From contig NZ_FNUD01000002.1 in the NCBI RefSeq assembly GCF_900106095.1, positions 2,997,501-3,061,500 of the forward strand: a stretch of 64,000 nucleotides of DNA, read 5' to 3'. How positions within the stretch are numbered: position 1 is the stretch's first letter; the number at the start of each line of letters is the position of its first letter. The translations under genes and the position numbers were made by a program. The notes under the pieces were generated by a model. It did not search any database. It saw nothing but the letters and a program-made list of their open reading frames with translations, and was not told the DNA's origin. This DNA is from Pseudomonas deceptionensis. Its GTDB lineage: Bacteria > Pseudomonadota > Gammaproteobacteria > Pseudomonadales > Pseudomonadaceae. This document shows positions 25,444 through 34,729 of the stretch, in pieces.

Positions 25444-26082
25444 TTAGTCAATAACTTGTACAACTTGCACCAAACAATACCCTCGGTTACGCACCGAGCG
25501 GAACAGGCGTTCACCAAAGGCATCTCTAAACTTGCTCTGTAGTCGGCTTAGGCACATTTCCAGGCCGCTATAGGTGCTCGGGGTTTTATTGATGCCGAGA
25601 ATGAGTTCTTGTTTGCTGCAAATACGCTCATCGTTGCAGGACAGCGTTTTGATCAGCAACGATTCAATGCTTGTAAGCTGGATACACTCAGTGCTGTTGC
25701 ACAATACCTGTTCGGCAAAACAAAAAGACCAGATATCAGGGCTGCTCGAGTACCGGGACACTATGTTGTGGCTGGGAGTCAAGGTTGGTTTCAAGGTCGG
25801 AATGGTAGTAAGGCCTGATGAGTAGAGGTGATTATTCAAAATATAAGGCTTTTTTAGCCTTATCAGGTTATGCAATACGCTGGCGTTTTTGTTGGCAGTC
25901 ATCAATCCAGGCTGTGTATTTACCCAGTGCCCCCAAGAGGCAAGATGGTGTCCGGTAGAAGCATCAGCCAGATAACCTGCTGGTCGATGGGTGCTTGCAG
26001 CCTGCGGCGCACTACTATACTGCGCCGTTAAATAGTCATTGGCAGGGCTTGCAGAGCTGGTAAAACTCAGTGTTAGCTTCAT
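25444..26082 (-). CDS. Winged-helix DNA-binding protein, regulator candidate of the EPS locus (1)
   Basis: 212 residues. The C-terminal third (LTSIESLLIKTLSCNDERIC to FGERLFRSVRNRGYCL) has the OmpR/PhoB winged-helix pattern, ending in the RxRGYxL wing. The N-terminal 100 residues are polar, of no known domain, and lack a receiver fold. The start is uncertain. It lies between wcaJ and a second regulator with similar C-terminus, with 274 bases before wcaJ that may hold the target promoter. Control of EPS genes is inferred from position. Confidence 0.65.
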   Translation of the reverse strand: MKLTLSFTSSASPANDYLTAQYSSAPQAASTHRPAGYLADASTGHHLASWGHWVNTQPGLMTANKNASVLHNLIRLKKPYILNNHLYSSGLTTIPTLKPTLTPSHNIVSRYSSSPDIWSFCFAEQVLCNSTECIQLTSIESLLIKTLSCNDERICSKQELILGINKTPSTYSGLEMCLSRLQSKFRDAFGERLFRSVRNRGYCLVQVVQVID

Positions 26083-26172
26083 ACGTCAACGTCTCCATTC
26101 GTCAGTGTTCGTCTGGTGCCAATCGGCGAACTACAGCGGCCTGCTGTGCAGTGCATGAAGTTACGGTTGTAA

Positions 26173-26883
26173 TCAATATTGTCCGGTGACCGTGCCACGT
26201 CGCAGGCGATAACCAAATGCGCGAACACTGACAATCAGCTCGAGGTTATAGGCTTTTTTAATCTTTGTTCTTAAGCGGCTTATGGTTTTTTCCAGCGCTC
26301 GAGGGTCATAAAACACGATATTTGGGTCCAGAGTTTTGGCAATGCTGTCCTGGCTCAATACATGCTGCGGTGCCTGTATAAGGGCATCAATAATCGTCAT
26401 TTCAGTATAGGAAATTTCAAGCTTGCTGCTGGCGCTACTTAATAAAAGCCGCGTGCGATCGAGGGTCAACTGAGTGGTTGTTTTCCAGTGTGAATCTGCC
26501 AGGGTGCGCGATAGCAAAACCGACTGATCCAGGGGGGCGGCAGGCAACTTTATACAGTAATCAGCCCCTGCAAGATAATAGTTGATACTGGTAAATGACT
26601 TGCTGTGGGTCACCAGTATGAATATGCAAGTGAGCTGATTACTCAAGCGTATATGCTTTACCAGTTCCAGGCTGTCGTTGATATTATCCGGTGTATCAAC
26701 CTCAATAAAAACAGCCTCTGCCTTGCTAAAATCACAGTTCAGGTTTTTCGTAATCACTGAGGCGTCAATATGCCTCACGCCAGAGGTGATGAGCTGTTCT
26801 ATATCCTCGACCAGCGCATTGCTTTTTGCAAAATTGAACGCTATTGGGGTCTGATTGTCGGTCCTGCATCCTGCGAAAAGCAT
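26173..26883 (-). CDS. Winged-helix response-regulator-like protein (2)
   Basis: 236 residues. The first 120 residues look like a degenerate receiver domain (AEAVFIEVDTPDNINDSLEL, FILVTHSKSFTSINYYLAGA, DYCIKLP) in which the usual acidic cluster and a clear phosphoacceptor Asp are lacking; residues 135-230 are an OmpR-type winged helix (SYTEMTIIDALIQAP, RALEKTISRLRTKIKKA, SVRAFGYRL). Probably a phosphorylation-independent regulator. It precedes the other winged-helix gene by 90 bases, and no sensor kinase gene is nearby. Confidence 0.75.
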   Translation of the reverse strand: MLFAGCRTDNQTPIAFNFAKSNALVEDIEQLITSGVRHIDASVITKNLNCDFSKAEAVFIEVDTPDNINDSLELVKHIRLSNQLTCIFILVTHSKSFTSINYYLAGADYCIKLPAAPLDQSVLLSRTLADSHWKTTTQLTLDRTRLLLSSASSKLEISYTEMTIIDALIQAPQHVLSQDSIAKTLDPNIVFYDPRALEKTISRLRTKIKKAYNLELIVSVRAFGYRLRRGTVTGQY

Positions 26884-27094
26884 ATCACCTAACCCAAATA
26901 CTCAGAGGCCGTAGGATTTTGCCATATAAGCCAATATGAAAACCGACATTTTATAACAATTGGCATTCAGGGTGCGATTCTTATTGCCAAACGCCAAGCT
27001 TGCAGATATCGAAGGTCGATTTGCTCATGAGTGCAAGCTCTGCAAAAGTGAAAGGCGTCTGTTATTTCAGGCGCCATCACTTCGCAGCATCTAT

Positions 27095-27472
27095 TCAATA
27101 TTTAATTGGGAGGGGGCGCGTGCAATACCACGCCACTGCTAGCCCCAGCGCCACCCCGAGGGTATTGGCCAGTGCGTCGTAAAGCGATGCGGTACGTAGC
27201 GGAATAAGCGCTTGGGCATATTCAATGACTACCCCGGCCAGCACGCAGCCCAGAGCGATCCAGTGCAGCTTGACCCGTAAAAATACCAGGCGACAGCTGA
27301 ATGCCAGGGAGAAAAAACCGAAAAGGTGATGCAGCTTGTCTTCCTGGTCAAATAGCTGCGCAATGGGCTTGGTGCGCAGCCCGGTGTACAGCAGGCCAGC
27401 GCACACCGCTATAAATAGCAGGGTGCGCAGCCAAATTGGCAGTTCAGCAAGGCGCCGGATCAACGGAATCAC
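27095..27472 (-). CDS. VanZ-like membrane protein
   Basis: 125 residues, four membrane helices, with DKLHHLFGFFSLAF and GVVIEYAQALIPLRTASLYD ALANTLGVALG, the VanZ-family signature. Start is GTG overlapping the gfcD stop by four bases (GTGA), so it is the last gene of the secretion operon. VanZ-like genes are common near polysaccharide export genes in Pseudomonas; the biochemical role is unknown. Confidence 0.8.
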   Translation of the reverse strand: MIPLIRRLAELPIWLRTLLFIAVCAGLLYTGLRTKPIAQLFDQEDKLHHLFGFFSLAFSCRLVFLRVKLHWIALGCVLAGVVIEYAQALIPLRTASLYDALANTLGVALGLAVAWYCTRPLPIKY

Positions 27473-29553
27473 TCAGTGATCTTCTCGAAATTCTCGTAGA
27501 ACGCATCGCGGTTACGGCCATCGGTCATGGTATGTAACGAGTACTGGCGATGCAGCATGGCGCCACCGTCTCGCGTCAGCGGTGCCCAGGCGATATTGGC
27601 CCGGCTCATGGTCGACACGCTCATCATCTCGTCGAACGGGATCGAGATGTAAATGCCCTTGTCGAAACTACCCTCGCCATATTCTTCTTTGGATGCTGTG
27701 GTACGAGTCACCCAGCCACCGAACTTCACGCCATTGGTAAATTCGCGGGAAATATCGATGGTGGTACCCCAGTCGCGGGCCAGATAGCGACCCACGCTGA
27801 CAGCGGCGTCCAGATCAAAGGGCAGCTTGGTATAGGAAGTGATATGACCGGTCACGGTCCTGTAGTCGCGCAAACCAAAGCCCTGATCAAAGTCACGTTG
27901 GCGCACATAGTTCAAATCGGCGCCCACGGACCAGCGTTCACCCATGGGTCGGTACAGCAGTTCGCCGCCGACTCCGGCATACATTGACTCGAGGTAACCG
28001 CCATAAACCATGCCATACAGATCTTGGTCCAGCCGTTTTGCCTTGTTAAGCTGCAAGGCTGGCATGGTGACATCGGACGTGGTGACATATTGGCGCAAGT
28101 CAGTACGCACGCGGGGCAGGTTGCTTGCCGTATCGTATTTGAACTTGTCGTAGTTATTAAGCAGGTTGGCACTGATGCCGCCACTCGCCCAGGTACTTGG
28201 GGTAAAGCGGTATTGCCCTTCGGCGTAGGCACTGATCTGGTAGAGCAGGAAACCATCAGGGCCACCCAGGTTTTGCTGGTAGCCCAGACCAAAGCCATAG
28301 GTAAACGGATCCGGCTTTTGCTGATACAGAGTTTTATCATAATGGGCAGTAGCGCGGTTGACCTCAGTAGTGCGATGCAGGTCTACCAGGTCTTGCTCGT
28401 TATTGACCACATTACGGAAGGTCGAGCGCGGTACGCTGGTTTCTTCAACTGGCATGTCATAACGCTTGTTGACCATGGTAAACCACTGGATTTCGTCATT
28501 GGCGCTATTGTCCAGAATTCTGCTGGCCCGGCCTGCGCCTTTGGCTGAGTAGAAATACTTGGACTGCTCGCCATACACCATCAGCTCGGAATCACGCTGG
28601 GCAATACGCTCGACTTTATAGCCGGCGTTACTTTCCAGTTGTTTCGACACCTCGGCCCAGTCAACTTGGTCCAGCCCTACGGTTGGCGTACTGGTTGGCA
28701 ATGGTTGGGCGGGCGGATCGTAGGTTTTGGCCGGTGCCTTGCGACTGACAAAATTGGTGTGCAGGGTGATGCCGAACAGGGCGGTATTGCCGCGCTCCCA
28801 GCCTGCAGTCAGGTCGATATTTTCGTTTAGCTTGTAGACTGCACCGATGTTGATCGGGGAGTCCTGAACCTGGTTGTTGTTTTGCGGTTCATGCTTGTAA
28901 TCGTTACCGTCAAACTCGATCTTAAGGCTCAAGGGTGCCCAAGGTGTTTGATACACGACCCCGCCAAACAAGGCTGGTGAGCCCCGGAAGTAGGTATTGG
29001 TATTGACGTCGCCGACTGATGTATCTGTAGGTCGTGTGTCAAAACTGTCATCGAGATAACCCAGCGGGTTATCCATATCGCCCCGATTGCCTATATAGCC
29101 CCAGGCAATACCTAGGCTGAAATCCAGGTTCTTGTAGCGTTTGTTGGCTACAAAGTACTCGCTGGAAAACAAGCCGGTACCGCCGATATCGCGGAAACCC
29201 AACGCTACCTCTGGTAGCCAGTGGCTTTCTTGCCAGAGTCGGGCTTTGACATCTATCGCTTTGTCCTTATAGCTTTGGGTTCCACTTAAGGCCTCCGAAC
29301 CGTACATCCGGTTGGTAATAGAGGTATAGCGGAATGTCCCTTCGAGCCAGTCAAGGGGCTGCAAAGACAGGCTGTAACGTGAATAAGGCTCTGTGCGGTT
29401 GGCGTTAAGGCTTAACTCACCTGCGGGTGCCATACGGGCGGTTGGTGTTTGCAGCAGGCCAACGCCACCAAAATCATTCTGGGTATAGCGCGGCTCGGCA
29501 TGGGTGGCCAGGCTGCAGGGCAGTAATACAGCAGCAGCAAAACGTAACTTCAA
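27469..29553 (-). CDS. gfcD: Outer-membrane beta-barrel exopolysaccharide protein YjbH/GfcD
   Basis: 694 residues with a signal peptide (cleavage after THA, about residue 19) and RYTQNDFGGVGLLQTPTARM, the YjbH opening. The rest is a long barrel-like chain of amphipathic strands rich in aromatic residues, with a second barrel-like part after about residue 400. Members assist secretion or anchoring of group-4 capsule-type polymers with Wza. Start overlaps the gfcC stop by four bases. Confidence 0.9.
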   Translation of the reverse strand: MKLRFAAAVLLPCSLATHAEPRYTQNDFGGVGLLQTPTARMAPAGELSLNANRTEPYSRYSLSLQPLDWLEGTFRYTSITNRMYGSEALSGTQSYKDKAIDVKARLWQESHWLPEVALGFRDIGGTGLFSSEYFVANKRYKNLDFSLGIAWGYIGNRGDMDNPLGYLDDSFDTRPTDTSVGDVNTNTYFRGSPALFGGVVYQTPWAPLSLKIEFDGNDYKHEPQNNNQVQDSPINIGAVYKLNENIDLTAGWERGNTALFGITLHTNFVSRKAPAKTYDPPAQPLPTSTPTVGLDQVDWAEVSKQLESNAGYKVERIAQRDSELMVYGEQSKYFYSAKGAGRASRILDNSANDEIQWFTMVNKRYDMPVEETSVPRSTFRNVVNNEQDLVDLHRTTEVNRATAHYDKTLYQQKPDPFTYGFGLGYQQNLGGPDGFLLYQISAYAEGQYRFTPSTWASGGISANLLNNYDKFKYDTASNLPRVRTDLRQYVTTSDVTMPALQLNKAKRLDQDLYGMVYGGYLESMYAGVGGELLYRPMGERWSVGADLNYVRQRDFDQGFGLRDYRTVTGHITSYTKLPFDLDAAVSVGRYLARDWGTTIDISREFTNGVKFGGWVTRTTASKEEYGEGSFDKGIYISIPFDEMMSVSTMSRANIAWAPLTRDGGAMLHRQYSLHTMTDGRNRDAFYENFEKITE

Positions 29554-30317
29554 GGTGCAACCTCGGCCAGCGGTTGAGTAGCTAGAAACTGCGCCAGCTG
29601 CTCATTTAAATCAGGTGTGGGCAAATCGGCATTGTCATTGCGTAACGGCACCAAAATGGTGCTGCCAGCGACCGCATGCACGCCGTCCTCGCGGTTCCAG
29701 GCTGCAATAGCGACTTGCTTGTAGGTGCCATCCGGACGAATCAGCCACAAAAAATCGTTCTCTGCTACTTTCAGGCGCGGGCAATTGTCGAGATAGTCGC
29801 GTACCTCTTGCATGGCCTGATAGGGCAGCACGCAGCGCTGCTCCACGGCACCAAGCACGGTTACCGTACGGGAGCGGGCAGGGTAGATAACCCGGTCGCC
29901 GTCGCTAAGCAGGTAGTTGCGGGCAAAACCGACTTCCAGTGCGATGGGGTCCAGGTTGGCAACTTTACGGCCAGTAACCGACAGCTGGTTAACCTCTTCA
30001 TAAAGGCGCGCAGTGGCGGCTGCCAAGGCTTCCTTGTTGTTGAGCAAGGCGCCACGCTGGAGCATTTTCAGATCAAACAGCACGCCCACTTTCAGTCGCG
30101 TCTGTTTTTCCATTTCGGGCTGATGCAACCATGCCGCTGCCAACCAGTAACTTTCCGGGTTGGGGCTGGCCTGGCTTATTACGTCCAGCAAGCGCATGCC
30201 GGGTGTATAAGCGACACTGACAGGCTTAAGCACATCACCGCTCACAGACACTGCAGCCTGGCTCAGGGCGCCGTGGCTCAGCAGCAGGCACAATGCCAGT
30301 TTTTTCAAATGCTTCAC
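29550..30317 (-). CDS. gfcC: Capsule/EPS accessory protein GfcC (YjbG)
   Basis: 255 residues from GTG 30317, chosen because it overlaps the gfcB stop (GTGA) and gives a signal peptide (KKLALCLLLSHGALSQA). Two beta-grasp-like parts resembling the Wza periplasmic domains are expected; visible are VSGDVLKPVSVAYTPGMRLL and SRTVTVLGAVEQRCVLPY. Periplasmic partner of Wza-type export. Sits in the order gfcA-wza-gfcB-gfcC-gfcD. Confidence 0.85.
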   Translation of the reverse strand: MKHLKKLALCLLLSHGALSQAAVSVSGDVLKPVSVAYTPGMRLLDVISQASPNPESYWLAAAWLHQPEMEKQTRLKVGVLFDLKMLQRGALLNNKEALAAATARLYEEVNQLSVTGRKVANLDPIALEVGFARNYLLSDGDRVIYPARSRTVTVLGAVEQRCVLPYQAMQEVRDYLDNCPRLKVAENDFLWLIRPDGTYKQVAIAAWNREDGVHAVAGSTILVPLRNDNADLPTPDLNEQLAQFLATQPLAEVAP

Positions 30318-30973
30318 TGGGTGGCCTCCCAGTCCGGGCGCAGATGCGCAATTCTCAGCAACAGCCCCGGAGTCACATACTGCTCGCTTTGCAAGACAAG
30401 GCCGTCGGCAGGCCGCACCCAATAATGGTTGGTGCCGCTAAAGCTCAGGGCTGGGATTTCCACTTGTTCATCGATACGCTGCAGTACATGAGGGGTGTCG
30501 AGGATGGTCACGGTTTCCAGGCCTTTACGGATAAAGCGGCTATTTACCGCCAGCCCGACCTGTTCGCCCTGGTACATATCGATCCAGCGCGTGCTGCGCT
30601 CGCCGTCGGCAATATGCTGCAAGCCGCGCTTGAATGGCGACTGTCCGTCAAAACGGGTGCCGTCAAGGCCTGGCTCCAGTCCGGTGGTGCGAACCACCAG
30701 GCCGTTGCGCATCAGCAGTACTTGCTTGCCCGAGGCAACCCAGTACTGCAGGTCGCCCTGCTGCCGCAGTTTGGCCATGACCCCTTGACTGGAAGGGGTG
30801 GTGACCAAAATTTGCGCATAGGGTACCGCCGCCACATCGTCGGCCGTCAGTTGCAACGGCTCGGCGCTGTGGAGGGTGGCTTTGAAGGTATCAACGGAGG
30901 CTTTCATTAGCGGGCTGCAGCCACACAGCATCAGGCACGCCACCAAGCACGAGCGGTTACGAAGAGTTTTCAA
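30314..30973 (-). CDS. gfcB: Lipoprotein GfcB (YjbF)
   Basis: 219 residues. Signal with lipobox LMLCGC (Cys19). The mature part opens with SPLMKASVDTFKATL and contains GKQVLLMRNGLVVRTTGL and FIRKGLETVTILD, typical of the YjbF family of outer-membrane lipoproteins in group-4 capsule and YjbEFGH operons. It is followed by gfcC with a four-base overlap and preceded by wza, so all are one operon. Molecular role unknown. Confidence 0.85.
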   Translation of the reverse strand: MKTLRNRSCLVACLMLCGCSPLMKASVDTFKATLHSAEPLQLTADDVAAVPYAQILVTTPSSQGVMAKLRQQGDLQYWVASGKQVLLMRNGLVVRTTGLEPGLDGTRFDGQSPFKRGLQHIADGERSTRWIDMYQGEQVGLAVNSRFIRKGLETVTILDTPHVLQRIDEQVEIPALSFSGTNHYWVRPADGLVLQSEQYVTPGLLLRIAHLRPDWEATQ

Positions 30974-30986
30974 AACGGCTCAAACC

Positions 30987-32102
30987 TTATCGGCTGTTGG
31001 CTTCACTGAGGTTATTACCTGCAGCAGCACCGGTGCCTAGAATGGTGGCCGATGGCAGCAATTGGCTGATCAGACGGTTCCAGCGGGTGACCTGGGCTGG
31101 TCCCACATAAACAATGTCCTGTGGTTTGAGCTCGAAGCGGTTAGCGATAGCAAAGGCGACGGGGGATTCGGCATCCAGCTGGAAGATCTTGGCCGGTTGC
31201 GTCTCAATATTTTCTGCACCACGAATCACATACAGGGCATTACCGTTGGAAGTGGTTTGATTCAACCCGCCAACCGAACCGACTACATCAGCCAGGCTCA
31301 TATTTTTGGTTTTAAACCGGATGGCCTGGGGGGCGAGCACTTCACCCATCACAAAGATCTTTTTGCGGTCATTGTAAGGCAGATACAACTGGTCGCCGTC
31401 TTTCAAAAACACATTATGCAACTGCGAGTTACTGGTGTTGAGGGTATCCAGATCAAGCACATACTCATGACCATCGCGGGTCAGGGTCAATCCTGACAGA
31501 TCGGCATTCACCGGCTCAATGCCCGCTGCACCGAGAGCTTCGACCACGCTGAGTGGGGAGGTAGTAATAGGCATAGGCCCGGCTTTAAGCACGGCACCGG
31601 CAAGAATTGCCTTTTGGCTGGCGAAACGTAAAACGCTCAAGTCAACCTGCGGGCTATCCACGTATTGCTTAAGGCGTTCAGCAATAGCCGAACGCAGCTC
31701 TTCGATAGTTTTACCCGCAGCGTCGACCTGACCAATGTAAGGGTAAAAGATGGTGCCGTCGGGCCGAACCAAGCGACCGTTAGCATCAATCTGTTGTTGT
31801 GCGCCTGAAGGGGCGGTCAACTCGGGGTGGTCCCAAACGGTGATGTACAACACATCGTTGGCGCCGATCCGATAGGCCGCAGGCTTGAATGCCAGCAAAG
31901 ATGCTGGCACCGAGCTTGAGACGTGTGTCGCCGCGTTTTGCGCAATCAGCTTGGGAGTGATGGGAATTAGCTCGACCCGACTGCTTTCTGGTGAGCCTTC
32001 AGTCCCGATTTCACTGGTATCCAGGTACTGACCGGGCGCAAACATACAACCTTGCAGGGCGAACCCTGCAAGTACCGCGAGCGACAAACTACGAATCATC
32101 AT
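30987..32102 (-). CDS. wza: Outer-membrane polysaccharide export lipoprotein Wza
   Basis: 371 residues from ATG 32102 (a GTG eight codons upstream is less likely). Lipobox LQGC (Cys19). Poly_export domain YRIGANDVLYITVWDHPELT, then RLVRPDGTIFYPYIGQVDAAG and two SLBB repeats (AGAVLKAGPMPI, VMGEVLAPQAIRF). The C-terminal segment RWNRLISQLLPSATILGTGA would form the amphipathic outer-membrane helix. It builds the octameric exit channel and meets Wzc in the inner membrane; wzc is 13 kb away in the same locus. Confidence 0.93.
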   Translation of the reverse strand: MMIRSLSLAVLAGFALQGCMFAPGQYLDTSEIGTEGSPESSRVELIPITPKLIAQNAATHVSSSVPASLLAFKPAAYRIGANDVLYITVWDHPELTAPSGAQQQIDANGRLVRPDGTIFYPYIGQVDAAGKTIEELRSAIAERLKQYVDSPQVDLSVLRFASQKAILAGAVLKAGPMPITTSPLSVVEALGAAGIEPVNADLSGLTLTRDGHEYVLDLDTLNTSNSQLHNVFLKDGDQLYLPYNDRKKIFVMGEVLAPQAIRFKTKNMSLADVVGSVGGLNQTTSNGNALYVIRGAENIETQPAKIFQLDAESPVAFAIANRFELKPQDIVYVGPAQVTRWNRLISQLLPSATILGTGAAAGNNLSEANSR

Positions 32103-32185
32103 TGAGGACACTTGTAAAGGAAACACATCAAAATCAAATGCCTGGAGTATCCCAGGTGGTTTAGTCCTTTCGACCTGGCGGGTAC

Positions 32186-32506
32186 TTAATTGGTACCAGT
32201 AGTGCCCGTGGTGCCAGTAGTGCCTGTGGTGCCAGTAGTGCCGCCGTTGCCGCCGCCACCGCCACCTCCGCCACCCGAAGCTGCAGCTGCAATACCGGCT
32301 GCTGCTGCAACACCCAGGCCTACTGCGGTAGTGGTACTAACGCCACCCAGTACGCCGGTTTCGGCAGCCAAAGATGAACCCGAGGTAGCACCAGCTTCAG
32401 CTTCAGCCGCAGGGGCATCTGTTGCTGGTGCGTTAGTAACAGGCTCAGCTGCAAATGCAGAAGCGCTCAAGGCAAGGGCGAGGGCGGAAACGATAAATTT
32501 ATTCAT
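32186..32506 (-). CDS. gfcA: Small secreted protein of the YjbE/GfcA type
   Basis: 106 residues: signal peptide (cleavage after SAFA, about 19), an Ala-rich middle, a probable membrane-like Gly/Ala helix (TTTAVGLGVAAAAGIAAAA), nine Gly, and a C-terminal GTT tandem repeat ending GTN. Composition and place ahead of wza-gfcB-gfcC-gfcD match GfcA/YjbE. Ribosome site AAGGA precedes ATG 32506. Function in polymer production is unknown. Confidence 0.8.
   Translation of the reverse strand: MNKFIVSALALALSASAFAAEPVTNAPATDAPAAEAEAGATSGSSLAAETGVLGGVSTTTAVGLGVAAAAGIAAAASGGGGGGGGGNGGTTGTTGTTGTTGTTGTN
32192..32246. repeat. Tandem repeat in the gfcA 3' end
   Basis: The 18-base unit GGTGCCAGTAGTGCCTGT is repeated nearly three times on the plus strand, encoding the Gly-Thr-Thr repeats. 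Slippage here would change tail length in frame (multiples of 9 or 18 bases). Confidence 0.75.
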
Positions 32507-32817
32507 TTGAAAATCCTTTTGTAAAAGTCTGTATTGGCGATTGTGCAGCAGCGCCTATGTCCAAGGCTATGAACGTCGAACCCTGGATATGCTTAAAGCC
32601 CACGAAGGCGCTATAACTGTGGCACTCAAGTGATTCTCTACAGGCATTTTAATGTGCAATAACGGCTCAAGAATACCTGTGCAGAGCGGTCTGCGTGGCT
32701 GACCTTTTATAACGTTTCGTTAAGTCTACAGCTAAGTGCAGGTTCGGAAAGTGGATAAAATATTTAATTGCATAGAACTAGGAAGCAATTGTTGCATCGT
32801 AACAACATTCGCATAGT
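32507..32817. other. Intergenic 311 bases between manC and gfcA
   Basis: AT-rich near the manC end, with an imperfect inverted repeat TTGTTGCATCGTAACAA (32789-32805). A promoter for the gfcA-wza operon (minus strand) should lie here, but no clear -35/-10 pair is seen. No ops element occurs here. Confidence 0.4.
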
Positions 32818-34233
32818 TTATGTCCGACCATACTTGTCTTCAAACCGAACAATATCATCTTCACCCAAATAAGAGCCTGATTGCACTTCGATCAGTTCCA
32901 AGGGGATTACCCCTGGATTTTCCAGCGCATGGATCTGCCCAATCGGAATATAAGTGGATTCATTTTCGCACACCAGGTAGGTTTTTTCACCATTGGTCAC
33001 CTTGGCTGTACCGCTCACGACGATCCAGTGTTCGGCACGGTGGTGATGCATCTGCACCGACAGCTTGGCGCCAGGTTTTACGGTAATGCGCTTGACCTGA
33101 TAGCGATGGCCGTTATCGACGGAGTCATACACTCCCCACGGACGATAGACCTCCCGATGGTTGATATGTTCAGTGCGCGAGCCGCTTTTCAATTGTTCAA
33201 CAATCTTTTTCACATCCTGTACATGGTCCTTGTGAGCGACCAGTACCGCATCCTTGGTTTCTACAATCACCAGATCATCAAGGCCGACAGTGGCAACCAA
33301 GCGGCTGTCCGCATGCACATAAGTGTTGCGTGACTGCTGATTAAGCACATCACCCTTGAACACATTGCCCTGTTGGTCTTTGTCACTGACATCCCAGAGT
33401 GCAGTCCATGAGCCGATATCACTCCAGCCTGCATCCAGTGGCACCATCACAGCATCGGCTGTTTTTTCCATAACGGCGTAGTCCACCGAATCATCCGGAC
33501 AGGCAGCAAAGGCAGCTTCGTCGACACGGGTAAAGTGCATATCCTGCGAGCCACCGGCCAGCGCGGCTCGGCAAGCGGCCAGAATATCCGGGCGATAACT
33601 TTCCAGTTCTTCCAGGTAGCGACTGGCACGGAACATAAACATGCCGCTGTTCCAGAAGTAACTGCCGCTGGCCAGATACTCTTGTGCTGTGACCAGATCG
33701 GGTTTTTCAACAAAGCGGTTTACCCTGAAACCGCCGATACCCACGTCGCCGCCTTGCTCAATATAGCCGTAGCCCGTTTCCGCATGGGTCGGAACTATAC
33801 CGAACGTCACCAACTTGCCGTCTTGGGCCAAGGGCAGGGCGGTCTGGATGCAGGCCTGGAAAGCAGCTACGTCCTTGATCAGGTGATCGGCAGCGAGTAC
33901 CAGCAGGATCGGATCCTGGGCTTCGCTGCAGGCTTGCAAAGCTGCCAGAGCAATGGCTGGCGCGGTATTGCGGCCGACCGGCTCCAGCAAAATTCCGGCT
34001 TTATTGAGCCCCAGGAGCCGCAATTGTTCGGCAGCGAGAAAACGGTGCTGTTCATTGCATATCAGCCGCGGCAATTCGGCGCCCAGCCCGTCAAGGCGCT
34101 GAATAGTGGCCTGTAGCATTGAAAAATCAGCATCGGCCAGCGGCAGAAACTGTTTGGGATTGAGCTGCCGTGACAGCGGCCACAAACGGGAGCCCGACCC
34201 CCCGGCCATGATGATTGGAAAGAGCATGTTCAT
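32818..34233 (-). CDS. manC: Mannose-1-phosphate guanylyltransferase / mannose-6-phosphate isomerase
   Basis: 471 residues. N-terminal nucleotidyltransferase with [15 protein letters not shown] (pyrophosphorylase signature) and RFVEKPD; C-terminal cupin isomerase with [19 protein letters not shown]. This bifunctional type II enzyme makes GDP-mannose, the precursor of GDP-fucose formed by the gmd and fcl products next door. It follows gmm after 22 bases in the same transcript. Confidence 0.95.
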   Translation of the reverse strand: MNMLFPIIMAGGSGSRLWPLSRQLNPKQFLPLADADFSMLQATIQRLDGLGAELPRLICNEQHRFLAAEQLRLLGLNKAGILLEPVGRNTAPAIALAALQACSEAQDPILLVLAADHLIKDVAAFQACIQTALPLAQDGKLVTFGIVPTHAETGYGYIEQGGDVGIGGFRVNRFVEKPDLVTAQEYLASGSYFWNSGMFMFRASRYLEELESYRPDILAACRAALAGGSQDMHFTRVDEAAFAACPDDSVDYAVMEKTADAVMVPLDAGWSDIGSWTALWDVSDKDQQGNVFKGDVLNQQSRNTYVHADSRLVATVGLDDLVIVETKDAVLVAHKDHVQDVKKIVEQLKSGSRTEHINHREVYRPWGVYDSVDNGHRYQVKRITVKPGAKLSVQMHHHRAEHWIVVSGTAKVTNGEKTYLVCENESTYIPIGQIHALENPGVIPLELIEVQSGSYLGEDDIVRFEDKYGRT

Positions 34234-34255
34234 ATTCCTTTGTATGCTTTAAGAG

Positions 34256-34726
34256 TTATCGCAGCGCATCCAGGTAAGCACGTGTGTTGGCATGTACCTG
34301 CTCGCAGGTCTGCATCTCGGCCTGAGACCACCAGCGATAGGCATCATGCTGAGCGTGAGGGGGATGCAAAGTGTCGTCTGCACCCAAAATAAGCTGGTAA
34401 GCGAGTACCACGTAGTGGGTGTCCGGACCTTGCCCGGGCGCCGCAAATACGCTGTCAGCGTAAAAGTGTTCATACACCCCCAAAAAGCTGGCGTGGCTAC
34501 GCTGACTGGCCTTTCCCAGCTCTTCCAGGGTCAACCTGTCAAAGGCCGCATCCAGGGTTTCATTTTTAAGGATGCGTCCGCCGGGGACAAACCAGTTGCC
34601 CTGGGCTGGCCGATTAAGCCGTTGCCCCAAGAGGCATTCGCCCTTGCTGTTTTGAACCACAAGATCGATGGAGATCAAGGGTGTTGAATCGACAACGCTG
34701 CGAAACAGTTCGTTGCTGAGCCACAT
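34256..34726 (-). CDS. gmm: GDP-mannose mannosyl hydrolase
   Basis: 156 residues. A Nudix-type protein with FVPGGRILKNETLDAAFDRL and LEELG, the shortened Nudix box of the Gmm family, plus LISIDLVVQNSKGECLLGQR and the FYADS loop. It hydrolyses GDP-mannose/GDP-glucose and is thought to tune nucleotide-sugar pools. Place between wcaI and manC copies the colanic acid gene set. Confidence 0.88.
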   Translation of the reverse strand: MWLSNELFRSVVDSTPLISIDLVVQNSKGECLLGQRLNRPAQGNWFVPGGRILKNETLDAAFDRLTLEELGKASQRSHASFLGVYEHFYADSVFAAPGQGPDTHYVVLAYQLILGADDTLHPPHAQHDAYRWWSQAEMQTCEQVHANTRAYLDALR

Positions 34727-34729
34727 GAT

